From the NCBI RefSeq assembly GCF_000442645.1, contig NC_021915.1:1116001-1180000 (forward strand): a DNA stretch of 64,000 nt. Direction: 5' to 3'. Each line of letters opens with the position of its first letter. Positions within the stretch are counted from its first letter, which is position 1. Both the position numbers and the translations under genes were made by a program. Source of the DNA: Corynebacterium maris DSM 45190 (GTDB lineage: Bacteria; Actinomycetota; Actinomycetes; Mycobacteriales; Mycobacteriaceae). Below are positions 33,510-41,409 of this stretch, one piece after another. The notes under the pieces are model-generated. The model was not told the DNA's origin. It did no database searches and saw nothing but the letters and a program-made list of their open reading frames with translations.

Positions 33510-34919
33510 TTAAGACCTGTTCGCCGCGTGTTCCTCCGGTGCGATGGCCTTGGGTCGGCCCGTGACGTAATACAGGACGGTCATCAGCGCGAGGAAGGCC
33601 ACGCCCACGATCAACGCCAGGTGGAACTCCGGCAGCCACACCATGATGCCGAAGCTGAAAAGGATGAACGCGATGGCGAACCACTGCCCGTACGGCCAGA
33701 ACGGCACCGGGAACTTCAACGCCTGCGCTTCCGCGTACGGCATCCGGCGGCGGGAGGCGACCTGGGCGAGCAGGATCATCAGCCACACATAGATGGTGGC
33801 GAAGGTGGCCAGCGCGGCGATGACCACGAACACGTTCTCCGGCAGCACGGCGTTGAGTACCACGCCGATGACCAGCACGATGAGCATGATCACGGTGGTC
33901 ATCACGGGGATGCCGTTGAAGGTGCGGCCCATGATCTTCGGGGCGAGGTTCTCCTTCGCCAGGCCCGTGAGCACGCGGCCGGCGCCGAAGAGGTCCGCGT
34001 TGATGGCGGACAGCGCGGCGGTGATCACCACGACGTTGAGCAGCGCGGCGGCCCAGTTGACGCCCAAAGTCTCGAAGATCTGGACGAAGGGGGAGGCCTC
34101 ACCGGTGATCTGGTTCCACGGGGTCAGCAGCAGAATGACCAGCAGCGCGAGCACGTAGAACAACAGGATGCGCATCGGCACCGTGTTGACGGCCTTCGGG
34201 ATGGAGCGCTGCGGGTCCTCGGCCTCGGTGCCGGCCACGCCGATGATCTCGGTGCCGCCGAAGGCGAAGAGCACGAGGATGAAGGAGGCGATCATGCCCT
34301 CCACGCCGTTGGGGAAGAAACCGCCGTCGCTCCAGAGGTTGGACACGCCCGTCTGCGCGCCCTCGGGGGACAGACCGAAGGCGAGGATGGCTGCGCCGCC
34401 GGCGATCATGGCGATCACGGCGGTGACCTTGATCAGGGTGAAGCCGAATTCGAGCTCGCCGAACCAGCGCACGCTGGCCAGGTTCGCCGCACCGACGATC
34501 AGCAAGGTGACGGCCACCCAGATCCACTGCGGGGTGTCCGGGAACCAGAAGCCCATGTAAATGGCGATGGCGGTCAGGTCGGCCAGACACACGATGAGCA
34601 TCTCGAAGGCGAACATCCAGCCGGTGATGTAGCCCGCCCAGCCGCCGAGGTACTTGCGGGTGTACACCGCGAAAGAGCCCGGCACCGGGTGGTGCACGCT
34701 CATCTCGCCCAGGGCGCGGAGCATGAAGTAGACGACGGCGCCGGCGAGCAGGTACACCAGCAACACCGACGGTCCAGCGGCCTGGATCGCGCCGGCGGAG
34801 CCGTAGAACAGGCCGGTGCCGATCGCCGAGCCGAGGGCGATGAAGTGGATGTGGCGGTGCCGGAGGCCGGGCCGCTTGACGACGGTGGTCTGCGTCGCTC
34901 GCGCAGTGCTGTCAGACAT
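33510..34919 (-). CDS. Amino acid permease, ProY/HutT-like (APC superfamily)
   Basis: 469 residues from ATG 34919; the alternative ATG 34931 directly abuts AGAAGG and leaves no spacing for it. Twelve membrane helices of the amino acid-polyamine-organocation family. The first helix region, HIHFIALGSAIGTGLFYGSA, and MRALGEMSVHHPVPGSFAVY-like loop match the proline/histidine permease group (ProY, HutT, AroP, GabP). FGELEFGFTLIKV and FGGTEIIGVAGTEAEDPQRSIPKAV are also typical. Which amino acid it carries is not certain; hutG nearby speaks mildly for histidine. It is divergent from the RNA helicase gene across a 129-base region. Confidence 0.88.
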   Translation of the reverse strand: MSDSTARATQTTVVKRPGLRHRHIHFIALGSAIGTGLFYGSAGAIQAAGPSVLLVYLLAGAVVYFMLRALGEMSVHHPVPGSFAVYTRKYLGGWAGYITGWMFAFEMLIVCLADLTAIAIYMGFWFPDTPQWIWVAVTLLIVGAANLASVRWFGELEFGFTLIKVTAVIAMIAGGAAILAFGLSPEGAQTGVSNLWSDGGFFPNGVEGMIASFILVLFAFGGTEIIGVAGTEAEDPQRSIPKAVNTVPMRILLFYVLALLVILLLTPWNQITGEASPFVQIFETLGVNWAAALLNVVVITAALSAINADLFGAGRVLTGLAKENLAPKIMGRTFNGIPVMTTVIMLIVLVIGVVLNAVLPENVFVVIAALATFATIYVWLMILLAQVASRRRMPYAEAQALKFPVPFWPYGQWFAIAFILFSFGIMVWLPEFHLALIVGVAFLALMTVLYYVTGRPKAIAPEEHAANRS

Positions 34920-35048
34920 GGGGTGGGGCATCCTTCTACACGAACGGTGTGGTCCATGGGTCGAGATATGACCAGTTCACCGTACTCCGGGGATCGCGCC
35001 GATAAGAAATGGATATTAGCGCGGCTTTGCACTACTGTTGCGTAAGCA

Positions 35049-37181
35049 ATGAGCATTACCGATAACGCCACCGGCGGCGTGAATGAGCCGGATGAACTGA
35101 ACCAGTCGGAATCTCAGAATAACTCGCAAGGTGACGCAGCAGCAGCTGCCCCCGCCAACCAGGCGGAGAAGAGCACCGGGGAAGCGAACACTTCTGAGGC
35201 AGTCGACTCCGAAACCGCGCAGAACGCGGACACGGACAACGCAACCACTACTCGCACCAACGCCTCGGAAGAAGCAGAAGCCGCTGACCTCAGCGCTGAG
35301 TCTGCCGCCCCCGACGCTGACACCAAGAAGAACAAGGACACCGATGCCCCGTCGGGATTCGACGGGCTCGGCCTGCCGGAGATCGTCCTTGACGCCGTCA
35401 AGAAGGTCGGCTTCGAAACGCCGTCCGCCATCCAGGAGCAGACCATTCCGCTCCTGATGGACGGGCGCGACGTCGTCGGCCTCGCCCAGACGGGCACCGG
35501 CAAGACCGCCGCGTTCGCGCTGCCGGTCCTGGCCCGCATCGACAAGCGGGAGCGCTCCCCGCAGGCCCTGGTCCTCGCGCCGACGCGTGAACTGGCCCTG
35601 CAGGTCGCCGACTCCTTCCAGTCCTTCGCCGACAACCTCGGCGGCATCCAGGTCCTGCCGATCTACGGCGGCCAGGCCTACGGCATCCAGCTCTCCGGCC
35701 TGCGCCGCGGCGCCCAGATCATCGTGGGCACCCCGGGCCGCGTCATCGACCACCTGAAGAAGGGCACGTTGGACATCTCCAACCTGCGCTACCTGGTGCT
35801 CGACGAGGCCGACGAGATGCTGAACATGGGCTTCCAGGAGGACGTCGAGCGCATCCTCGAGGACACCCCGGACGACAAGCAGGTCGCTCTGTTCTCTGCG
35901 ACGATGCCCAACGGCATCCGCCGCATCTCCAAGCAGTACCTCAACGACCCGGTGGAGATCGCCGTCAAGGGCGAGACCCGCACCGCGACGAACATCACCC
36001 AGCGCTACCTGCTGACCGCGCACCGCAACAAGCTGGACGCGTTCACCCGCATCCTCGAGGTCACCGAGTTCGAGGCCATGATCGTCTTCGTGCGCACCAA
36101 GCACGAGACCGAGGAAGTGGCCGAGAAGCTGCGCGCCCGCGGATTCTCCGCGGCCGCCATCAACGGCGACATCGCGCAGAACCAGCGTGAGCGCACCGTC
36201 GACCAGCTCAAGGACGGCCGCCTGGACATCCTGGTGGCCACCGACGTCGCCGCCCGCGGCCTGGACGTCGAGCGCATCAGCCACGTGGTCAACTACGACA
36301 TCCCGCACGACACCGAGAGCTACGTCCACCGCATCGGCCGCACCGGCCGTGCCGGACGCTCCGGCGAGGCGATCCTGTTCGTCACCCCGCGTGAGCGCCG
36401 CATGCTCCGCTCCATCGAGCGCGCCACCAACGCGACGCTCGAGGAGATGGCGCTGCCGACCGTCGACGAGGTCAACGAGTCCCGCAAGGAGAAGTTCGCG
36501 GACTCCATCACCGAGTCCCTGGAATCCAAGCAGCTCGAGCTCTTCCGCTCCCTGGTCCGTTCCTACTCCGAGGAGAAGGACGTGCCCATGGAGGACATCG
36601 CCGCGGCACTGGCCGCGCAGGCCCAGGCCGGCGCGGACTTCCTGATGAAGGAACCACCGAAGGACAAGCGCCGCGACCGTCAGGACCGCGACAAGTGGGA
36701 CCGCGACGACCGTCGTGGTCGCGACCGCGACCGCGGTGGCCGTGACCGTCGCGATGGCGACTTCGAGACCTACCGCCTCGAGGTGGGCAAGCGCCAGCAC
36801 GTTCGTCCGGGAGCCATCGTCGGCGCCCTGGCCAACGAAGGCGGCCTGAACTCGAAGGACTTCGGACGCATCACCATCGCCGTCGACCACACCCTGGTCG
36901 AACTGCCGAAGAACCTGGACCGCGGCGTGCTGGACCGTCTCAGCGACACCCGCATCTCCGGCCAGCTGATCAACATCGAGCGCGACGCCGGCGCGACCCA
37001 CCCGCCGCGTGAGCGCGGCGGCGGTGGTGGACGCGGCGGTTACCGCGGCGGACGCGACCGCGACGACCGGGGCGGCTACCGTGGTGGCCGTGACCGTGGC
37101 GGCGATCGCGGCGGACGCGGTGGCTACCGTGGCGGACGCGACCGCGACGACCGTGGCGGACGCGGCGGCTGGCGCGACTAG
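35049..37181 (+). CDS. deaD: DEAD-box RNA helicase (DeaD/CsdA type)
   Basis: 710 residues. A long polar N-terminal extension (1-95, Asn/Glu/Ala-rich) precedes the helicase core: Q motif FDGLGLPEIVLDAVKKVGFETPSAIQ (about 102-127), AQTGTGKT, PTRELALQ, LDEADEMLNMGF, SATMP, then the second domain with HRIGRTGRAGR. At about 575-650 a DbpA-like RNA-binding domain follows (YRLEVGKRQHVRPGAIVGALANEG). The C-terminus is an RGG-rich tail (GGRGGYRGGRDRDDRGG repeats). It unwinds structured RNA in ribosome assembly or mRNA decay, typically at low temperature. A strong 14-bp hairpin terminator follows at 37207. Confidence 0.95.
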   Translation: MSITDNATGGVNEPDELNQSESQNNSQGDAAAAAPANQAEKSTGEANTSEAVDSETAQNADTDNATTTRTNASEEAEAADLSAESAAPDADTKKNKDTDAPSGFDGLGLPEIVLDAVKKVGFETPSAIQEQTIPLLMDGRDVVGLAQTGTGKTAAFALPVLARIDKRERSPQALVLAPTRELALQVADSFQSFADNLGGIQVLPIYGGQAYGIQLSGLRRGAQIIVGTPGRVIDHLKKGTLDISNLRYLVLDEADEMLNMGFQEDVERILEDTPDDKQVALFSATMPNGIRRISKQYLNDPVEIAVKGETRTATNITQRYLLTAHRNKLDAFTRILEVTEFEAMIVFVRTKHETEEVAEKLRARGFSAAAINGDIAQNQRERTVDQLKDGRLDILVATDVAARGLDVERISHVVNYDIPHDTESYVHRIGRTGRAGRSGEAILFVTPRERRMLRSIERATNATLEEMALPTVDEVNESRKEKFADSITESLESKQLELFRSLVRSYSEEKDVPMEDIAAALAAQAQAGADFLMKEPPKDKRRDRQDRDKWDRDDRRGRDRDRGGRDRRDGDFETYRLEVGKRQHVRPGAIVGALANEGGLNSKDFGRITIAVDHTLVELPKNLDRGVLDRLSDTRISGQLINIERDAGATHPPRERGGGGGRGGYRGGRDRDDRGGYRGGRDRGGDRGGRGGYRGGRDRDDRGGRGGWRD

Positions 37182-37206
37182 CGCTCAGCCACGTTGACCG
37201 GCGATG

Positions 37207-37240
37207 ACGCTGCCTGACACTTGGTGTCAGGCAGCGTTTC
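37207..37240 (+). terminator. Terminator after deaD
   Basis: Perfect 14-bp stem: ACGCTGCCTGACAC (37207-37220), loop TTG, GTGTCAGGCAGCGT (37224-37237), then TTCC. Confidence 0.85.
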
Positions 37241-37310
37241 CTGCTTTCCGGGGTTCGTGCGCGGGCGCCGCCCCTTCTACGCTGAGGTGAAAGCACATGA
37301 AGGGGGCCGG

Positions 37311-37787
37311 ATGATTGTTCGGGAGATACGCGCCGAAGACAACGCGGCGGTGGCGGCCATCATCAGGGAATCGCTGGTGGCGCATGACCTGGCGATCCCT
37401 GGTTCCGCCTATGCCGACCCCGAGTTGGATGATCTGCACGGGCACTACCGCGGGCTGCATCACGCGCGGTATTGGGTGGCGGAGGTGGCCGGGGAGGTCG
37501 TCGGCGGCGTCGGCGTCGCCCCTTTTATCGGCGCCGGCGCGGTGTGCGAGCTCCAGAAGCTGTACCTGCGCCCCGACGTCCAGGGGCGGGGACTGGGCAG
37601 AAAGCTCATGGACACGGCCCTGGCTTTCGCCGCCGAACATTACCGGCATTGCTACCTGGAGACCATGCACGGGCTGAAGGCCGCGTGCGTCCTCTACGGA
37701 AAATACGGCTTCGAGTCGCTGCCTGAACCGCTGCCGGGGTCGGGGCATTCGGCCATGGACGCGTGGTATCTGAAGCGCCTGCCGTGA
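37311..37787 (+). CDS. GNAT-family N-acetyltransferase
   Basis: 158 residues from ATG 37311 (GAAGGGGG upstream); the longer reading from 37221 would run through the terminator. GNAT motif order is complete: VREIRAEDNAAVAAIIRESL, the beta-strand HARYWVAEVAGEVVGGVGVAP, motif A CELQKLYLRPDVQGRGLGRKLMDTAL with the acetyl-CoA-binding Q-G-R-G-L-G-R loop (about 96-103), and ACVLYGKYGFESL. Substrate unknown; it resembles general small-molecule or ribosomal protein acetyltransferases of the PhnO/RimI style. It stands alone between the deaD terminator and the unknown gene at 37929. Confidence 0.9.
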   Translation: MIVREIRAEDNAAVAAIIRESLVAHDLAIPGSAYADPELDDLHGHYRGLHHARYWVAEVAGEVVGGVGVAPFIGAGAVCELQKLYLRPDVQGRGLGRKLMDTALAFAAEHYRHCYLETMHGLKAACVLYGKYGFESLPEPLPGSGHSAMDAWYLKRLP

Positions 37788-37894
37788 CGGGCGCTAGCCC
37801 CACTCCAGCTTTGGATGACCCCCTTTTCCGCCTTTCGGTGGAAAGAAGGCCCCTGGCGGGCGGCGGAAAAAGAGCCGCTTCCCGGACACATATA

Positions 37895-37900
37895 CATAAT
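37895..37900 (+). promoter_or_regulatory. Possible -10 box before the gene at 37929
   Basis: CATAAT within TATACATAAT (37891-37900) resembles the consensus -10 and would start transcription about 22 bases before ATG 37929. This helps decide that start over ATG 37815. No clear -35 box. Confidence 0.4.
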
Positions 37901-37928
37901 GCCCTCGCCATGTGGTGGAATAGTCTCC

Positions 37929-38858
37929 ATGAGCGATATGCGAATCCTCCGCGAGACCGCCTATGAAGTAAAACAAATCATGGGCAGGAGCAAGCGGGCG
38001 GCGGTGGAGCGATGGATGCTCGAATTCGCCGCTGTAAACGTTCAGCTGACCGCGTGCCAGGCCATGGTCGCGGCAGAACAGTTGGCCCGACGATATGGGC
38101 CCATGAAAATATCCGTCAGAAGCATGTGGGATGAATTGTGCCGCACCCCGTTGCGCACAGAATTGGAATGGTCGCTGTACGACGCTTTCCCGCGGCCTTC
38201 CGCGCGCCCGATCATCGTCCCCGGCTCCCACGGCGAGGACGTGGAATTGTTTCTGGCCGCGGACGTCACGGGCGCGCCCCGCGACGAACTGATTGCCCCG
38301 GTGCGGTGGCGCACCGTTGGTGAGCCGGAGTTCCAGACCCCGGACTTCGAGGAGTTCGCCGGTTGCGTCGGTGAACGCGAGCGCGCCATGTTCGGCAAAC
38401 TCTACGAAGCCAACGGCCTGGTGCAGTGGAACTTCAGCCTGCCGGACTACGCGCCCTGCTACCTCGACCTGGATGAGCCGGAAGAGGACGACCTCGGTTC
38501 CGGCGTGCTGTATCACTACGACCTCAACCCCCTGGTGCCCCCGCAGGCCGTGATGGGCCTGCTCCTGGGGATGGTCACGGAAGTCACGGCCCTGCACCTG
38601 CTGGGCGGCTTCGAAGGCGACGAGGACGACGAGGAAGTCGACGTCCGCGACTTGGCCAGCGATCTGGAATTGGACCTGATCGCCTGGTTGGCGGCGCGTC
38701 GCCTCCGCCAGAAGGCCCGCCCGGGCCTGGCGGCCGCGCAGTGGTTCGACTCCCCGTCGATCCCCGCTCCGGCGACGTTGCGGTGGGCGTTGGTCTTCGA
38801 CGCCGCCGGTTCGGTGGAAGGGCTGATGCTCGGACACCGTTATGGAGTCAACGACTGA
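37929..38858 (+). CDS. Unknown protein, paralogue of the product at 39272
   Basis: 309 residues from ATG 37929 (next in-frame ATG at 37938); an ORF from 37815 would start before the likely promoter. N-terminal helical block AYEVKQIMGRSKRAAVERWMLEFAAVN with VAAEQLARRYGPMKISVRSMW (about 10-65), a middle part with YEANGLVQWNFSLPDYAP (about 160), and a C-terminal block LIAWLAARRLRQ ... SIPAPATLRWALVFDAAGSVEGLML. The same three blocks occur in the 665-residue protein at 39272 (VERRILRYAVSN; LWRIGVYVDFSGELPDN; LIVRLVSRRLGL ... AVPVTGSVRWSVVFIVAECMEAVL), so they are paralogues. No signal peptide, membrane helix, or catalytic motif. Corynebacterial genomes often carry unnamed proteins like this; function unknown. 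Confidence 0.75.
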   Translation: MSDMRILRETAYEVKQIMGRSKRAAVERWMLEFAAVNVQLTACQAMVAAEQLARRYGPMKISVRSMWDELCRTPLRTELEWSLYDAFPRPSARPIIVPGSHGEDVELFLAADVTGAPRDELIAPVRWRTVGEPEFQTPDFEEFAGCVGERERAMFGKLYEANGLVQWNFSLPDYAPCYLDLDEPEEDDLGSGVLYHYDLNPLVPPQAVMGLLLGMVTEVTALHLLGGFEGDEDDEEVDVRDLASDLELDLIAWLAARRLRQKARPGLAAAQWFDSPSIPAPATLRWALVFDAAGSVEGLMLGHRYGVND

Positions 38859-38885
38859 CCTGAGACCGTGACGGCGTGAGCCGGG

Positions 38886-38926
38886 AGCGGGTGCGTCACC
38901 CTCCTCGGTGACGCACCCGCTTTTTG
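38886..38926 (+). terminator. Strong rho-independent terminator
   Basis: AGCGGGTGCGTCACC (38886-38900), loop CTCCTC, GGTGACGCACCCGCT (38907-38921), then TTTTGCTTTT. A 15-bp perfect stem with a T-run ending the gene at 37929. Confidence 0.92.
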
Positions 38927-38930
38927 CTTT

Positions 38931-39271
38931 TCGACGCCCGCCTTTCAGCACGGGGTGGGCGTCTGGGTGGGCGGTGGGGCCCGTCAGGCGGGAAAACTTT
39001 TTAAAGGCCCGCCGCCCATAAGGTAAAACTCCTGGTTAACTGGGTAATCCGGAGAACGGCGCTCCCACTGGCATGCGCAGTCGAGTGTATTCTGGCGGGA
39101 AGCACGTGAAAGCCCGCGGCGCTGGAATGAACGTCTCGGGCTCGATGGGATTGAGACCTCTGAAGGGGGATGACGGCGGAAGAAGGAACGGCACGAACGT
39201 GTGCTCCGAGAACACGGCCCCGGCGTTTTTGCCGCCGGTGTCGTGCCGACAGAAAGCGGGGAAGTCAGATC
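38931..39271. other. Intergenic region before the 665-residue unknown gene
   Basis: About 340 bases without a convincing gene. Short ORFs here (from 39073) lack coding character. The region contains TTTTTAAAGG near 39000 and GGTTAACTGGGTAATCC (39033-39049), a partly palindromic AT-richer stretch that might hold the promoter of the downstream gene, and GGGGAAG as ribosome-binding site at 39259-39265. Confidence 0.5.
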
Positions 39272-41269
39272 ATGGAACGGGCCTTTGAGGTGTACGCGAA
39301 AATTGACGCTGAGCTCCGTGAGGTGCTGGCCCCGGAGTCACACGCAGACGTCGAACGACGGATTCTGCGCTACGCCGTGAGCAACCCGCGGTTCTCCCTG
39401 TCCGTCGCGGTGCAGGTCGCGCGACACTACATCGTCGAAGCCGGGCCGGCCATAGAGATCCCGCTCATCCAGAGCTCCCGGTCCTGGCTCGCCCGCGGTT
39501 TCGTGCCCCACGCCGGGGCCCCGCCGATCCGGGTCGTCGAGCGTGGCGCCGAGATGACCTTGTGGGCGGCCGAACACGTCCGCCCCGTGGGCCCGGAACC
39601 GCGGGACCCCGCCGCGGAAGAGGCGGGCCCGCAGACGGAATTCTTCTTCCGGCACGCCGCCCCGGCAGAAGGGGCGCCTGATTACCTGCACCTGGGCGAC
39701 GGCCTCAGCGACTACGGCCGGGAGTTGCTGGCGCAGCTGTGGCGCATCGGCGTCTACGTCGATTTCTCCGGGGAACTTCCGGACAACGTCGTCAGTGAGA
39801 TCCAGACACGCGGGTATGGCGGCGGCGCCGCATTGGCGGGGCCCAGTCCCGCTGACCGGGAAGCAGAGTCCCGTTACCGCATCCTCCTGCCCCCGGACAC
39901 CGAAGAAATCATGCCGACGGTGCTCCATGCCCTGGCCAAGATCGTCGCGGCGCACCTGCCGGTCAGGGGGATCGACGGTGAGGGGCGGCCACCCGTGCAG
40001 CCCTGGCGGATCGAATCCAGCCTCATCGTCCGCCTGGTTTCCCGCCGGCTGGGGTTGCCGGACTACGAAGACCACTGGGTGGAGGATTACCTCTATGGCC
40101 CTGCCGTGCCGGTGACCGGCTCAGTCCGGTGGTCGGTGGTCTTCATCGTCGCCGAATGCATGGAGGCGGTGCTGCGGGGTGAGGACGCCACCTGGGAGTT
40201 CCACGACTACATCACGGTGGCGGGCGAGGATCCGTCCGAAGACCCGGGTCCCGGCCGCGAACTGCTCACCGACAGGGAGGTGACCGACGTCGGAGATTAC
40301 GTCGGCGCCGCCCTTGCGCTGTACGCCGATGGGGAGGTCCGGCGCGCCGCCGAGCGGCTCACGGCGGAGACCGTCGCGGGCAATCCCCAGTGGGCGCCGC
40401 ATGACGCAGCGCTGCTGGGGGTGCAGGTGGCGGAGCTGACAGGGCGGGAGTCCACGTTGGAATCGTTGACCGGCAGCGAGGTCGGGGAGCTCGCCCGCGG
40501 CGTCTGGGCCAGTGAGCTCGAGTGGTCGGTGCGTGGCTACCGAGTCGTGCCGGAGGCGGTCGGGCTGGTGTTGGGGGACGGGACCAGCGTGTTCCGCGAC
40601 TGCGACGTCGCCGCCATGGACCCGGAGGGCGCGGACTGGGGCGGGTTGGTCGCGGTGTCTGCGGAGCGGATGCAGTGGAGCCGGCGGCTGGTCGTGTCGG
40701 AGGAGAACGTGGGGCGCTACCAGGGATGGGAGGCCTACGGGGTCTCTGGGCAGGGGATCGAGTACCTGCGGAACCTATGGCGGATCGGCATGGTGGTGTT
40801 GCCGCCGGCCCTGGATCCGGAGGGCAACGCGTTTTCCGTGTCTCTCGGCGCCGACGCCCGCCCGGATTCACCGCCGCGGCCGCGGATGGCGCCGGGGGAG
40901 AACTGGTATCTGGTGCAGTTGTCCGTGCAGGACTACGCGGAGACGTTTTCTTCGGTGGCGATCGCCGTGGCGTCGTTGTTTCTGGGCCAGTACCCGAAAG
41001 TCTGGCTGGGGGAGGGCGTCAGCGACGTGGCGGAGGCACAGGGTGATACGGGGGCTGCGGGGTTGCGTGAGCTGCGGGTCGCCGCCGCGCTGGTGTGCCA
41101 ACGCCTGGACATGGCGCCGCAGTGGGCCGGCGGGCCGTGGTGGAACCGGCTGGGGATGGGGGAGGAGGCCCTGCCGGAGGGCTTTGATTGGGCGCGCATG
41201 CTGGAGGCGGTGGACAAATCCGAGGACGTGTTCCGCGGCATCAGCCCGCAGTTGCCGGCGGAGTGGTGA
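39272..41269 (+). CDS. Unknown protein with tandem duplicated domain, paralogue of the product at 37929
   Basis: 665 residues from ATG 39272, preceded by GGGGAAG; the longer reading from 39170 lacks a site. N-terminal helical block (SHADVERRILRYAVSN, VAVQVARHYIVEAGPAIEI), then a first copy of the core (LAQLWRIGVYVDF, about 155; LIVRLVSRRLGLPDY, 255; VPVTGSVRWSVVFIVAECME, 280), then a second copy (VGAALALYADGEVRRAAERL, LRNLWRIGMVVLPPALDPEGN at about 510, VSLGADARP, FSSVAIAVASLFLGQYPKVWLG, RELRVAAALVCQRLDM). So it looks like a two-copy version of its 309-residue neighbour. No known domain, membrane helix or catalytic motif. Rich in charged residues and tryptophan. Function unknown. Confidence 0.75.
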   Translation: MERAFEVYAKIDAELREVLAPESHADVERRILRYAVSNPRFSLSVAVQVARHYIVEAGPAIEIPLIQSSRSWLARGFVPHAGAPPIRVVERGAEMTLWAAEHVRPVGPEPRDPAAEEAGPQTEFFFRHAAPAEGAPDYLHLGDGLSDYGRELLAQLWRIGVYVDFSGELPDNVVSEIQTRGYGGGAALAGPSPADREAESRYRILLPPDTEEIMPTVLHALAKIVAAHLPVRGIDGEGRPPVQPWRIESSLIVRLVSRRLGLPDYEDHWVEDYLYGPAVPVTGSVRWSVVFIVAECMEAVLRGEDATWEFHDYITVAGEDPSEDPGPGRELLTDREVTDVGDYVGAALALYADGEVRRAAERLTAETVAGNPQWAPHDAALLGVQVAELTGRESTLESLTGSEVGELARGVWASELEWSVRGYRVVPEAVGLVLGDGTSVFRDCDVAAMDPEGADWGGLVAVSAERMQWSRRLVVSEENVGRYQGWEAYGVSGQGIEYLRNLWRIGMVVLPPALDPEGNAFSVSLGADARPDSPPRPRMAPGENWYLVQLSVQDYAETFSSVAIAVASLFLGQYPKVWLGEGVSDVAEAQGDTGAAGLRELRVAAALVCQRLDMAPQWAGGPWWNRLGMGEEALPEGFDWARMLEAVDKSEDVFRGISPQLPAEW

Positions 41270-41307
41270 GCTGAGCGGAAGCGGTGCGGACGGAAACGCC
41301 GTCGACA

Positions 41308-41326
41308 TATACCCCTTAGGGGTATA
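41308..41326 (+). promoter_or_regulatory. CsoR-type copper operator
   Basis: TATACCCCTTAGGGGTATA is an 8-bp inverted repeat (TATACCCC / GGGGTATA) with a 3-base centre. This is the TACCCC...GGGGTA type bound by CsoR copper repressors. It ends 84 bases before the copper ATPase start. No csoR gene is visible in the window. Confidence 0.8.
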
Positions 41327-41409
41327 CGGTGGGGGTGAGGGGCCGACCGCACACGCAGGGGAAGCGTCGCCCCCTTCGCCGTCACCCACCCCGCAGAGGA
41401 GGACATCCT

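Noticed and set aside
39073..39288. Short ORF of 71 codons before the 665-residue gene
   Set aside because: No ribosome-binding site, unusual composition, and it overlaps the real gene start in another frame.
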